Origin: Bacillota bacterium
GTDB taxonomy: Bacteria; Bacillota; Clostridia; Acetivibrionales; DTU013
Assembly (NCBI GenBank): GCA_023411715.1
Contig: JAEYOM010000053.1
Location: forward strand, 1-6,142
Direction of reading: 5' to 3'
DNA: 6,142 nucleotides
The translations under genes were made by a program, and so were the position numbers. Positions 1 to 5,174 of this stretch are shown piece after piece. The notes below the pieces were generated by a model that made no database searches, was not told the origin of the DNA, and saw only the letters and a list, made by a program, of their open reading frames with translations. The number at the start of each line of letters is the position of its first letter. The stretch's first letter is position 1.

Positions 1-33
1 AAAAAAGCAGTGACGCTGTTAACGCCACTGCTT
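1..33 (-). terminator. Rho-independent terminator of the hibernation factor gene
   Basis: Read on the minus strand, an 8-bp perfect stem (AAGCAGTG with CACTGCTT, plus-strand arms 26-33 and 5-12) is followed directly by a run of T residues (plus-strand A run at 1-6). It begins 13 bases after the stop codon of the hibernation factor gene, the expected place for an intrinsic terminator. The T run reaches the window edge, so its full length is not visible. Confidence 0.85.
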
Positions 34-46
34 CGGTTTCAGGAGC

Positions 47-577
47 TCAGAACTCGGGTTCTATAAGGCCGTAGCCGCCATTTTTACGTTTATATACGAC
101 ATTGACCTGGTTGGTTTCCGCATTGGAAAACATGAAGAATTCATGTCCGAGGAGATTCATCTGAAGGATCGCTTCCTCTACCGGCATTGGTTTGACAGCG
201 AATTTCTTGGAGCGGACGATATTGAACTCTTTTTCCTCTTCCACGGTTATATCTGTACTAAAATACTCAGGTTTGAAAGCTCCCGTATGGAATTTCTTTT
301 CAAGCCTGGTTTTGTTTTTTCTGATCTGTCCTTCAAGGATATCCTCCGACCTGTCTATGCAGGCGTACATGTCGTCTCCGGTTACCTCCGCCCTAAGTGT
401 GACGCCATTGGCAACAATAGTGACTTCCAGGGTGTGCCTGTTTTTTTGGACACCCATTGTAACGTGGGCTTCTGTCTGGGGACTGAAAAATTTATCGAGC
501 TTGCCTAATTTCTTGTTGACTCTTTCCTTTAATGCATCCGTTACTTCAAAATTCTTAGCGCTGATTATGAATTTCAT
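47..577 (-). CDS. hpf: Ribosome hibernation promoting factor, long form (HPF/RaiA family)
   Basis: This 176-residue protein is a long-form HPF, which binds the 30S decoding region and pairs 70S ribosomes into inactive 100S dimers when growth stops. Residues 1 to about 100 form the RaiA/S30AE domain, starting MKFIISAKNFEVTDALKERV with the basic KKLGKLDKFF stretch at about 22-31. An acidic linker (EEEKEF, about 113-118) leads to the C-terminal dimerisation domain at about 120-175, recognisable by KPMPVEEAILQMNLLGHEFF and ending VYKRKNGGYGLIEP. The length is normal for the long form, so it is complete. The start is supported by an AAAGGGG ribosome binding site just upstream (plus-strand about 587-594). 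It appears monocistronic, with a SigH-like promoter at 654-683 and a terminator at 1-33. In Bacillus subtilis the homologue yvyD/hpf is known to be under SigB and SigH, which agrees with the promoter seen here. Family assignment is very secure. Confidence 0.96.
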   Translation of the reverse strand: MKFIISAKNFEVTDALKERVNKKLGKLDKFFSPQTEAHVTMGVQKNRHTLEVTIVANGVTLRAEVTGDDMYACIDRSEDILEGQIRKNKTRLEKKFHTGAFKPEYFSTDITVEEEKEFNIVRSKKFAVKPMPVEEAILQMNLLGHEFFMFSNAETNQVNVVYKRKNGGYGLIEPEF

Positions 578-653
578 ATTTCACTGCCCCTTTCATATTT
601 GTATTTACATGTCGGATTCGCATGTTTCATACTTATTCGAAAGACATATATTT

Positions 654-683
654 ATATTCAACAACTTCATATATAATTCCTTC
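654..683 (-). promoter_or_regulatory. SigH-type promoter of the hibernation factor gene
   Basis: On the minus strand GAAGGAATT (plus 675-683) is followed after 12 bp by GTTGAATAT (plus 654-662). Both match the published Bacillus SigH consensus RNAGGAWWW, 11-12 bp spacer, RNNGAATWW at every fixed position. Transcription would start near 647, giving a leader of about 70 bases. No comparably good SigA promoter is visible upstream of the gene. The match is direct, but SigH use is inferred by analogy with B. subtilis yvyD. Confidence 0.6.
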
Positions 684-772
684 CCAAAATTATCGCTACA
701 TTAAACAAAAAATATACATATTTTCTGCAATCCCGCAGAGGCTTAAATGCAGGCCATTTAGAGCAAGCCTTA

Positions 773-806
773 TAATATGCACAAAACAGGTGTTTTGTGT
801 ATATTA
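773..806. repeat. 34-bp near-perfect palindrome, possible operator
   Basis: Two 16-bp arms flank a central GG (789-790) and are complementary at every position but one (G779 opposite T800). The core is ACAAAACA-GG-TGTTTTGT. It lies next to the DnaA-box cluster and about 90 bp upstream of the hibernation factor promoter. With only two or four unpaired central bases it suits a dimeric repressor operator better than a terminator, and no T run follows on either strand. I do not recognise the cognate regulator. Confidence 0.6.
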
Positions 807-809
807 CCT

Positions 810-883
810 TGTGGATTATGTGGATAAACCTGTGAATAACAATGATTTAAGCATTTCAGGATGTGGATAACCGGTGTGAAAAA
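810..883 (+). promoter_or_regulatory. Cluster of DnaA boxes
   Basis: Three sites fit the DnaA-box consensus TTATNCACA (read here as TGTGNATAA): 819-827 (TGTGGATAA), 831-839 (TGTGAATAA) and 862-870 (TGTGGATAA). A fourth at 810-818 (TGTGGATTA) has one mismatch and directly abuts the first. A fifth at 875-883 (TGTGAAAAA) fits the looser TTWTNCACA. All face the same way within 74 bp. There is no dnaA, dnaN or other replication gene in view, so this is more likely a DnaA-binding cluster outside oriC (regulation or titration of DnaA) than the origin itself. Confidence 0.7.
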
Positions 884-963
884 AGGCGGAAACTGTTGAT
901 TCTTGATTTGGAAAAAAGTCTTGCATAGCATCAAAACAAGCACTTTAGAGATAATACAAGTAT

Positions 964-990
964 AGCCCTGCATAGTTTATATGCAGGGCT
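964..990 (-). terminator. Hairpin, probable terminator of the zinc-ribbon gene
   Basis: An 11-bp perfect stem (AGCCCTGCATA with TATGCAGGGCT) closes a 5-base loop. It lies about 40 bp beyond the stop of the minus-strand zinc-ribbon gene. The following minus-strand sequence is only moderately T-rich (ATACTTGTATTATCT), so it is not a textbook terminator. It could also act on transcripts coming from the left. Confidence 0.55.
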
Positions 991-1030
991 TGTACAATAT
1001 CATGTTATTTAATTGAAATTTGGAATCAAA

Positions 1031-1312
1031 TCAGCGATTTGAGAAACATTCGCTGCAATATACGGGTTTGTCTAAACGTGGCTTGAAAGGAACTTTCGTC
1101 TCCTTGCCGCATTGTGCGCAAACTGCGTCATACATCTCTCTTTCTTTCTTCGCAGAACCGTTGCCGTACTGGGACTTTCTTGCGGACCTGCACTCTTTGC
1201 ACCTTCCGGGCTCGTTTTGGAACCCTCTGGTTGCATAAAATTCCTGCTCTCCTGCGGTAAATACGAATTCCTGCCCACAATCCTTGCACACTAACGTTTT
1301 GTCTTCGAACAT
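1031..1312 (-). CDS. Small double zinc-ribbon protein
   Basis: This 93-residue protein has four CxxC pairs: C9/C12 with C38/C41, and C65/C68 with C86/C89. Each set should bind one zinc ion. The N-terminal half (CKDCGQEFVFTAGEQEFY, then GFQNEPGRCKECR) resembles the clostridial 'probable zinc-ribbon domain' proteins (zf-trcl type). The C-terminal half (CAQCGKETKVPFKPRLDKPVYCSEC) is the short zinc-ribbon tail often found with it. There is no enzymatic motif, signal peptide or membrane segment, and the exact role is unknown; nucleic-acid or protein binding is inferred from the fold. The frame stays open to an ATG at 1408, but I chose 1312 because GAGGGG lies 8 bases upstream (plus 1321-1326) and because the predicted transcription start (about 1406) lies at the upstream ATG. 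It has its own SigA promoter. Confidence 0.85.
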   Translation of the reverse strand: MFEDKTLVCKDCGQEFVFTAGEQEFYATRGFQNEPGRCKECRSARKSQYGNGSAKKEREMYDAVCAQCGKETKVPFKPRLDKPVYCSECFSNR

Positions 1313-1412
1313 GTAATAGTCCCCTCGCTTTAGAAAGATTAGTATTCCTGCCTGCGCAGCAATTACTTCAAATGCCTGCCAGTAGAAGTAAATCTTACTG
1401 ACCGCCATTTAC

Positions 1413-1441
1413 ATTATATTACACAAAAATCAACTAATCAA
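1413..1441 (-). promoter_or_regulatory. SigA promoter of the zinc-ribbon gene
   Basis: On the minus strand TTGATT (plus 1436-1441) and a perfect TATAAT (plus 1413-1418) are separated by exactly 17 bp. Transcription would start near 1406, giving a leader of about 94 bases before the chosen ATG at 1312. No strong terminator is seen between the end of the upstream xylosidase gene (1488) and this promoter, so some read-through into the zinc-ribbon gene is possible. Confidence 0.75.
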
Positions 1442-1487
1442 GCTATTTCGCTATATTTTTGAAATTTTTGTGAATTGGAATTTAGCA

Positions 1488-3812
1488 CTATAAAAGACTG
1501 ACTTTTACCGTGTCTATACCTTTTTTCGGGATGATAACCGCTCCCTGGGTACCAGGTTCGACTTCGGCCCCCTCAGCCGCCCCAACACTTTCAATCCCTC
1601 TAAGTACAGCCTTCCACGGCTTACCTGTACCTTCAACTTCAAATGTGATCAGATTTCCGTTTCGTACCGCTGTGCAGCGTAATTCGGGGTCGCCGTCCAT
1701 ATTATAAACTGTCGTACCAGCAGAAGCTCCGTCCTTTAATTCGAAAAGATGCAGTACGACCCCGGAAGCATAATCATAGTCCGGTCTGTTGCTTTCAATT
1801 CCGACTGCAATTATCGAATTTTCGCGGGCCATCAACGGAAGGCTCATATAACTGTGCTGCTCATTTCTCCAGCAGCCTCCTTCGAGCTTTTCTCCGCTCA
1901 GGAAATTTGTCCATGTCCCTGCCGGCAGGTAATACTGAGCCACGCCATCGCTGTTGAAAATCGGAGCGACCAGCAGCGATCCGCCGAGCATATACTGTCT
2001 GTCCAGCTGCAGACATCCGGGATCCCGCGGAAACTCGAGAACCATTGCACGCATGACCGGTATGCCCTGCCGGGACGCTTCGCATGCGGTGGCAAACAGA
2101 TACGGCATCAGGCTGCATTTAAGCTTGGTAAAGTACCTCAGCACATCTACCGATTCCTCGTCAAACAGCCATGGCACCCTGTATGACTCGTTTCCATGCA
2201 GGCGGCTGTGCGAGGAGAGCAGACCGAACGCCGTCCAACGCTTATATATATCCGGCGGAGCCGTTCTTTCAAAACCGCTTATATCGTGGCTCCAGAAACC
2301 AAAGCCTGAAGTGCACAGGGACAGTCCTCCGCGCAAGGTTTCCGCCATGGAATCGTAATTGGCCGAGCAGTCCCCTCCCCAGTGTACAGGAAATTTTTGT
2401 CCCCCGGCTGTCGCTGAACGTGCAAACAGCAGGGCTTCATTAGGACCGCGTTTTTCTGCGAGCGCCTCGAACACTGCCTTATTGTACAGATAGGTGTAGT
2501 AGTTGTGCATTTTAACAGGATCTGACCCGTCGTAATATACTACGTCTGTCGGTATCCTTTCCCCGAAATCTGTCTTAAAGCAGTCAACTCCCATGTCGAG
2601 AAGCTTTTTCAGCTCATCCTTGTACCACGACGCCGCTCCGGGATTCGTAAAATCGACGAGCCCCATTCCGGCCTGCCAGCGATCCCACTGCCAGACGCTG
2701 CCATCCGGTCGCTTTACGAGATAGCCTTTCTCCATCCCCTCGTCAAACAACTTGGATTTCTGCGCAATGTACGGATTGATCCAGACACATATCTTCAAGC
2801 CTCTTTTCTTTAGGCGCGCCAGCATCGCCTCCGGCTCCGGAAACACGTCCCTGTCCCAGGTAAAGTCGCACCATTGGCTCTCTTTCATCCAGAAGCAGTC
2901 AAAGTGAAAGACATGCAGGGGCAGATCACGCTGCGCCATCCCGTCGATAAAGCCCGTAACGGTCTTTTCATCGTAGCTCGTTGTAAAGGAGGTGGTGAGC
3001 CACAGCCCGAAGGACCATGCCGGTGGCAGCGACGGCCTTCCTGTCAGCAGTGTGTAATTGCTGATAGCCGCTTTGGGAGAGCCTCCCCCTATAATGAAAT
3101 ATTCGAGGTATTCCCCCGGCACGCTGAACTGTGTCTTCGATACGCTTTCCGAACCCACTTCGAAGGAAACCTTTTCAGGGTGGTTTACAAATACCCCGTA
3201 ACCCTTGCTCGAAACATAAAATGGGATGTTCTTGTATGAAAGCTCGCTGCTGGTGCCGCCGTCCTCGTTCCACATATCGACGGTCTGCCCGTTTCTGACG
3301 AACGGCGTAAACCTCTCGCCAAGCCCGTAAATATACTCGCCTACTCCCAGATCAAGCTGCTCGCGCATATACGCGCCCTGTCCGGGAACCGTAAGATAAG
3401 CCGTATTCCTGTGAGCGTTACCCGTTATCCTTTTTCCGTCGTACAGGAAGTCCATAGCCCATCCTTCTGATTTCCTCAAACGCATGCTGAGCCTGCCTGA
3501 AGTGAAAACGACCGATTCATCATCCTGCGATATATCCGGCTCAAAGTCATCCCGTCCGTACAATTCAAATGCCGGCCCTTTTGCGGGCGCACCTTTGAAA
3601 TGCCACATCCCGACACATATGACGTCCGGGAAAGGCGAACTGTATTCAAATGTAAGCATCGGCCCGTCCAGCGTATCTCCCCTGTGCCGCACAGGCCTAT
3701 TTGCGGCATAGACCCTCAGCTTTCCGGACGCTACGACGACGTCTCTGACCTCCACAGGAGCGGCAATGGTCACGCCCTCCTTCATCATCCAATATCCGTC
3801 AGTAAATTTCAT
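1488..3812 (-). CDS. yicI: GH31 alpha-xylosidase, YicI type
   Basis: This 774-residue enzyme resembles E. coli YicI (772 residues) almost end to end. YicI removes non-reducing terminal alpha-1,6-linked xylose from xyloglucan oligosaccharides such as isoprimeverose. It has the N-terminal beta-sandwich domain (about 1-250), the catalytic barrel (about 260-590) and C-terminal beta domains. By alignment from memory, the nucleophile is D415 in KTDFGERIPTD and the acid/base is D481 in HWGGD, matching D416 and D482 of YicI. The residues governing xylose over glucose preference in YicI are present: F276, C306 and F307 (HFDCFW), W344 and K413. That argues for alpha-xylosidase rather than alpha-glucosidase. 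There is no signal peptide, so it should act on imported oligosaccharides in the cytoplasm. The start at MKFTDGYW is set by AAGGAGGG at plus 3819-3826 and matches YicI's start; an upstream in-frame ATG (3854) adds 14 unrelated residues. It is divergent from an AraC-family regulator, its probable controller. Confidence 0.95.
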   Translation of the reverse strand: MKFTDGYWMMKEGVTIAAPVEVRDVVVASGKLRVYAANRPVRHRGDTLDGPMLTFEYSSPFPDVICVGMWHFKGAPAKGPAFELYGRDDFEPDISQDDESVVFTSGRLSMRLRKSEGWAMDFLYDGKRITGNAHRNTAYLTVPGQGAYMREQLDLGVGEYIYGLGERFTPFVRNGQTVDMWNEDGGTSSELSYKNIPFYVSSKGYGVFVNHPEKVSFEVGSESVSKTQFSVPGEYLEYFIIGGGSPKAAISNYTLLTGRPSLPPAWSFGLWLTTSFTTSYDEKTVTGFIDGMAQRDLPLHVFHFDCFWMKESQWCDFTWDRDVFPEPEAMLARLKKRGLKICVWINPYIAQKSKLFDEGMEKGYLVKRPDGSVWQWDRWQAGMGLVDFTNPGAASWYKDELKKLLDMGVDCFKTDFGERIPTDVVYYDGSDPVKMHNYYTYLYNKAVFEALAEKRGPNEALLFARSATAGGQKFPVHWGGDCSANYDSMAETLRGGLSLCTSGFGFWSHDISGFERTAPPDIYKRWTAFGLLSSHSRLHGNESYRVPWLFDEESVDVLRYFTKLKCSLMPYLFATACEASRQGIPVMRAMVLEFPRDPGCLQLDRQYMLGGSLLVAPIFNSDGVAQYYLPAGTWTNFLSGEKLEGGCWRNEQHSYMSLPLMARENSIIAVGIESNRPDYDYASGVVLHLFELKDGASAGTTVYNMDGDPELRCTAVRNGNLITFEVEGTGKPWKAVLRGIESVGAAEGAEVEPGTQGAVIIPKKGIDTVKVSLL

Positions 3813-3882
3813 ATGACTCCCTCCTTTTAATAATCCTTTTGGTCTGCACAACATCTACACAACTACATTAACAATCGCAGTA

Positions 3883-3906
3883 CTGATTATTTGCCCCGAT
3901 AATCAG
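3883..3906. repeat. Inverted repeat in the xylosidase leader
   Basis: CTGATTAT (3883-3890) and ATAATCAG (3899-3906) are perfect 8-bp arms around an 8-base spacer. If the xylosidase transcript starts near 3928, this lies about 20-45 bases into its leader. It could be an operator that blocks elongation or an RNA hairpin. No function can be read from the sequence. Confidence 0.45.
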
Positions 3907-3914
3907 AAAACACT

Positions 3915-3942
3915 TTATCAAATATTTACCAAGTTATATAAT
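3915..3942 (+). promoter_or_regulatory. Candidate SigA promoter of the AraC-family gene
   Basis: TTATCA (3915-3920, four of six consensus bases) and a perfect TATAAT (3937-3942) are separated by 16 bp. Transcription would start near 3949, about 60 bases upstream of the regulator's ATG. Its -10 overlaps the -10 proposed for the divergent xylosidase gene, so the two promoters may exclude each other. The surroundings are very AT-rich, which lowers confidence. Confidence 0.45.
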
Positions 3943-3963
3943 ATAATTATATTAACAATTCAA
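3935..3963 (-). promoter_or_regulatory. Candidate SigA promoter of the xylosidase gene
   Basis: On the minus strand TTGAAT (plus 3958-3963) and TATATA (plus 3935-3940) are 17 bp apart. The start would be near 3928, giving a leader of about 115 bases. The AraC-type direct repeat at 3976-4008 lies 12 bp upstream of this -35 box, a usual position for an activator. Confidence 0.45.
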
Positions 3964-3975
3964 GGCACAATCTTT

Positions 3976-4008
3976 CATGATTTTGATGAAAAACAACAGG
4001 ATTTTGAT
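3976..4008 (+). promoter_or_regulatory. 21-bp-spaced direct repeat, probable AraC-family operator
   Basis: CATGATTTTGAT (3976-3987) recurs as CAGGATTTTGAT (3997-4008), 11 of 12 bases identical and exactly 21 bp apart. AraC-type regulators typically bind direct half-sites two helical turns apart; araI1-araI2 has a 21-bp period. The pair is centred about 64 bp upstream of the predicted xylosidase start. The second copy contains the regulator's ribosome binding site (AGGA) and ends one base before its ATG. This suits activation of the xylosidase gene together with self-repression. Binding itself is inferred. Confidence 0.5.
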
Positions 4009-4914
4009 ATGCAAATAAAGCTTAGTGAAAAATCGTTAAAAGAAAACCGTACGCACGGAGACGCGTCATTCCCGCTGAATGCCTACCATATGGATATAGC
4101 GCCTAGTGCTGTCGTACTTGACTGCCATTGGCACGAAGAGTTTGAATTTCTTATTGTGACTTCGGGAAAGGCAACCTTCCAGGTCGGCAGTAGTTATTTC
4201 GACGTACATGCCGGCGAAGGCATATTCGTAAACAGCGGGGAGCTGCATGCAGGCTATACCCTGGACGATTCGCTGTGTTCGTATGAAGCCGTCGTATTCA
4301 GTACTTCCTTTCTGCACAACGGCCCGCTGGACCTGATATATTCAAGGTATATCGAACCCATACTGGAAAACCGGCTGGTTTTCGACAGGCATTTTATATT
4401 GAATGTACCCTGGCAGGGCGAACTGCTGCAAAGGATCGAAAAAACCACGCGCTGCGTATTGGATAGAACCCCGGCATACGAATTACAGTCCAAATCCGAG
4501 CTGTTCGGCGTTCTTACCTTGCTGGCGGCAAACGACAGGCTTGAAAAAGGCAAGCCAGGCGTTACCGCTGCCGACTCCCGGATGGAAAAGCTGAAAACGG
4601 CACTAAAGTACATTCAAGATAACTACGCGCAGAAACTCAGCACTTGCGATATCTCAGAACAGCTGGGTATGAGCGAGGGCCATTTCTGCAGGATCTTCAG
4701 ACAGTATTTCAAAAGGACGCCTGTAGAATACCTGAATTACTACAGGATCAGCCAGGCGGCGAAGCTGCTTAAGGAAACGGAGCATAAAGTGCTCGATATA
4801 GCGATGGAGACCGGCTTCGACAATCTGAGCTATTTTATCGGCACCTTCAGACGTTTTATGGGCACTACCCCGTCAAAATACAGAAAGCAGGCTGGCAGAC
4901 GCGATAACAAATAA
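4009..4914 (+). CDS. AraC-family transcriptional regulator with N-terminal cupin domain
   Basis: This 301-residue protein has the usual AraC-family size and layout. Residues about 20-150 form a cupin-like sensing domain with HWHEEFEFLIVTSGKATFQVG (about 40-60) and the AGEGIFVNSGELHAG stretch (about 68-82), typical of sugar-sensing members. Residues about 195-295 form the DNA-binding domain. Its first helix-turn-helix is about 209-231 (LSTCDISEQLGMSEGHFCRIF). The second is about 261-291 (VLDIAMETGFDNLSYFIGTFRRFMGTTPSKYR). The start follows an AGGA with a 7-base spacer. Divergence from the alpha-xylosidase gene suggests it senses a xylose-containing sugar and controls that gene, but the ligand cannot be read from the sequence. 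Downstream, only a weak hairpin (GGTTCT with AGAGCC, about 4928-4944) could end its transcript, so read-through into the small-peptide module is possible. Confidence 0.93.
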   Translation: MQIKLSEKSLKENRTHGDASFPLNAYHMDIAPSAVVLDCHWHEEFEFLIVTSGKATFQVGSSYFDVHAGEGIFVNSGELHAGYTLDDSLCSYEAVVFSTSFLHNGPLDLIYSRYIEPILENRLVFDRHFILNVPWQGELLQRIEKTTRCVLDRTPAYELQSKSELFGVLTLLAANDRLEKGKPGVTAADSRMEKLKTALKYIQDNYAQKLSTCDISEQLGMSEGHFCRIFRQYFKRTPVEYLNYYRISQAAKLLKETEHKVLDIAMETGFDNLSYFIGTFRRFMGTTPSKYRKQAGRRDNK

Positions 4915-5013
4915 ATGAGTAAGGCCGGTTCTATAAAAAAGAGCCTGTACATATCTATTTAGTAAGCCATAGTGGGCAGGAAAGGTATCTCTGCCACTGT
5001 AAAGGGGGCCGGA

Positions 5014-5040
5014 ATGTGTTTTGTGAGGCGAAACACGTAA
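5014..5040 (+). CDS. 8-codon leader peptide ORF upstream of the membrane peptide
   Basis: ATG at 5014 follows AAAGGGGG (5001-5008) at a 5-base distance and encodes MCFVRRNT. Its TAA (5038-5040) runs straight into the AGGAGGG that serves the next ORF, so ribosomes ending here would sit on that site. The ORF covers a hairpin (GTGTTT 5016-5021 with AAACAC 5031-5036) and lies inside a larger possible pairing (5004-5010 with 5046-5052). This arrangement suggests translational coupling, comparable in principle to mok-hok. ORFs this short arise easily by chance, so confidence is limited. Confidence 0.4.
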   Translation: MCFVRRNT

Positions 5041-5054
5041 AGGAGGGTCCCCGA

Positions 5055-5162
5055 ATGATGTACACATTTATAACCGATTTCATCAAGATCGCGATAAGTC
5101 TTGCGTCTCTGTCTTTGGCATTATACCAGTATTTTAACAGCAGGGGCAGATTTCTCCGTTGA
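5055..5162 (+). CDS. 35-residue single-span membrane peptide, type I toxin-like
   Basis: The peptide reads MMYTFITDFIKIAISLASLS to residue 20, then LALYQYFNSRGRFLR. Residues about 5-25 form one hydrophobic segment and the tail is basic (R30, R32, R35). This is the usual build of type I toxins that insert in the inner membrane. AGGAGGG lies 7 bases before the first ATG, the strongest ribosome binding site in this region; the second ATG at 5058 is possible but spaced less well. The last eight codons and the stop fall within a stable hairpin (5140-5174). An 8-codon leader ORF precedes it and a reverse promoter lies inside it. I do not recognise it as a named family. Alternatives are a small membrane regulator or a short chance ORF, although the ribosome binding site and membrane profile argue against chance. 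Confidence 0.6.
   Translation: MMYTFITDFIKIAISLASLSLALYQYFNSRGRFLR
5120..5128 (-). promoter_or_regulatory. Extended -10 promoter, candidate antisense RNA start
   Basis: On the minus strand the sequence reads TGGTATAAT, a perfect extended -10 (TG-N-TATAAT). The expected -35 position shows no good hexamer, which extended -10 promoters can do without. RNA starting near 5113 and running left would be complementary to the first 20 codons of the membrane peptide, its ribosome binding site and the leader ORF. This is where a type I antitoxin RNA would act. A T run on the minus strand near 4935-4940 could help end it, but the hairpin there is weak. Confidence 0.4.
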
Positions 5163-5174
5163 AATCGCCCCTGC
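5140..5174. terminator. Stable hairpin between the convergent genes, possible terminator
   Basis: GCAGGGGC (5140-5147) pairs with GCCCCTGC (5167-5174) and GATTTC (5149-5154) with GAAATC (5161-5166). This makes a 14-bp stem with one bulged A and a 6-base loop. It lies 25 bp beyond the acetyltransferase stop on the minus strand and covers the membrane peptide's stop codon on the plus strand. No proper T run follows on either side, so it may serve RNA stability or folding more than termination. Confidence 0.5.

Larger units (their letters stand above)
578..1030. other. Regulatory intergenic region between the hibernation factor and zinc-ribbon genes
   Basis: I find no credible protein gene in this 453-bp gap: the open frames lack ribosome binding sites and family resemblance. 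It does hold a SigH-like promoter (654-683), an AT-rich stretch at about 687-726, a near-perfect palindrome (773-806), a DnaA-box cluster (810-883) and a terminator-like hairpin (964-990). A small hairpin (TCAAATC, loop AGC, GATTTGA; 1026-1042) overlaps the stop codon of the zinc-ribbon gene but has no T run. The gap is much larger than the single short promoter seen would need. Confidence 0.7.

Noticed and set aside
143..704. Plus-strand ORFs antisense to the hibernation factor gene
   Set aside because: They are shadows of a clearly conserved gene on the other strand, without ribosome binding sites or recognisable domains.
810..883. Chromosomal origin of replication (oriC)
   Set aside because: The boxes are real but few, there are no replication genes nearby, and the AT-rich stretch is modest and overlaps the hpf promoter region. 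A secondary DnaA cluster is the more careful reading.
770..973. Minus-strand 67-codon ORF in the hpf upstream region
   Set aside because: It has no ribosome binding site, its composition looks like translated noncoding sequence, and it overlaps the palindrome and the DnaA boxes.
1313..1408. Longer start (ATG at 1408) for the zinc-ribbon protein
   Set aside because: The extra 32 residues resemble no zinc-ribbon protein, the predicted transcription start coincides with this ATG, and the ATG at 1312 has a clear ribosome binding site.
1409..1487. Terminator after the alpha-xylosidase gene
   Set aside because: Only a 5-bp ATTTC/GAAAT pairing was found and no T run follows a stable stem.
4928..4944. 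Rho-independent terminator after the AraC-family gene
   Set aside because: GGTTCT and AGAGCC pair only with a G-T wobble, the loop is an A run, and no T run follows on the plus strand. It is too weak to annotate.
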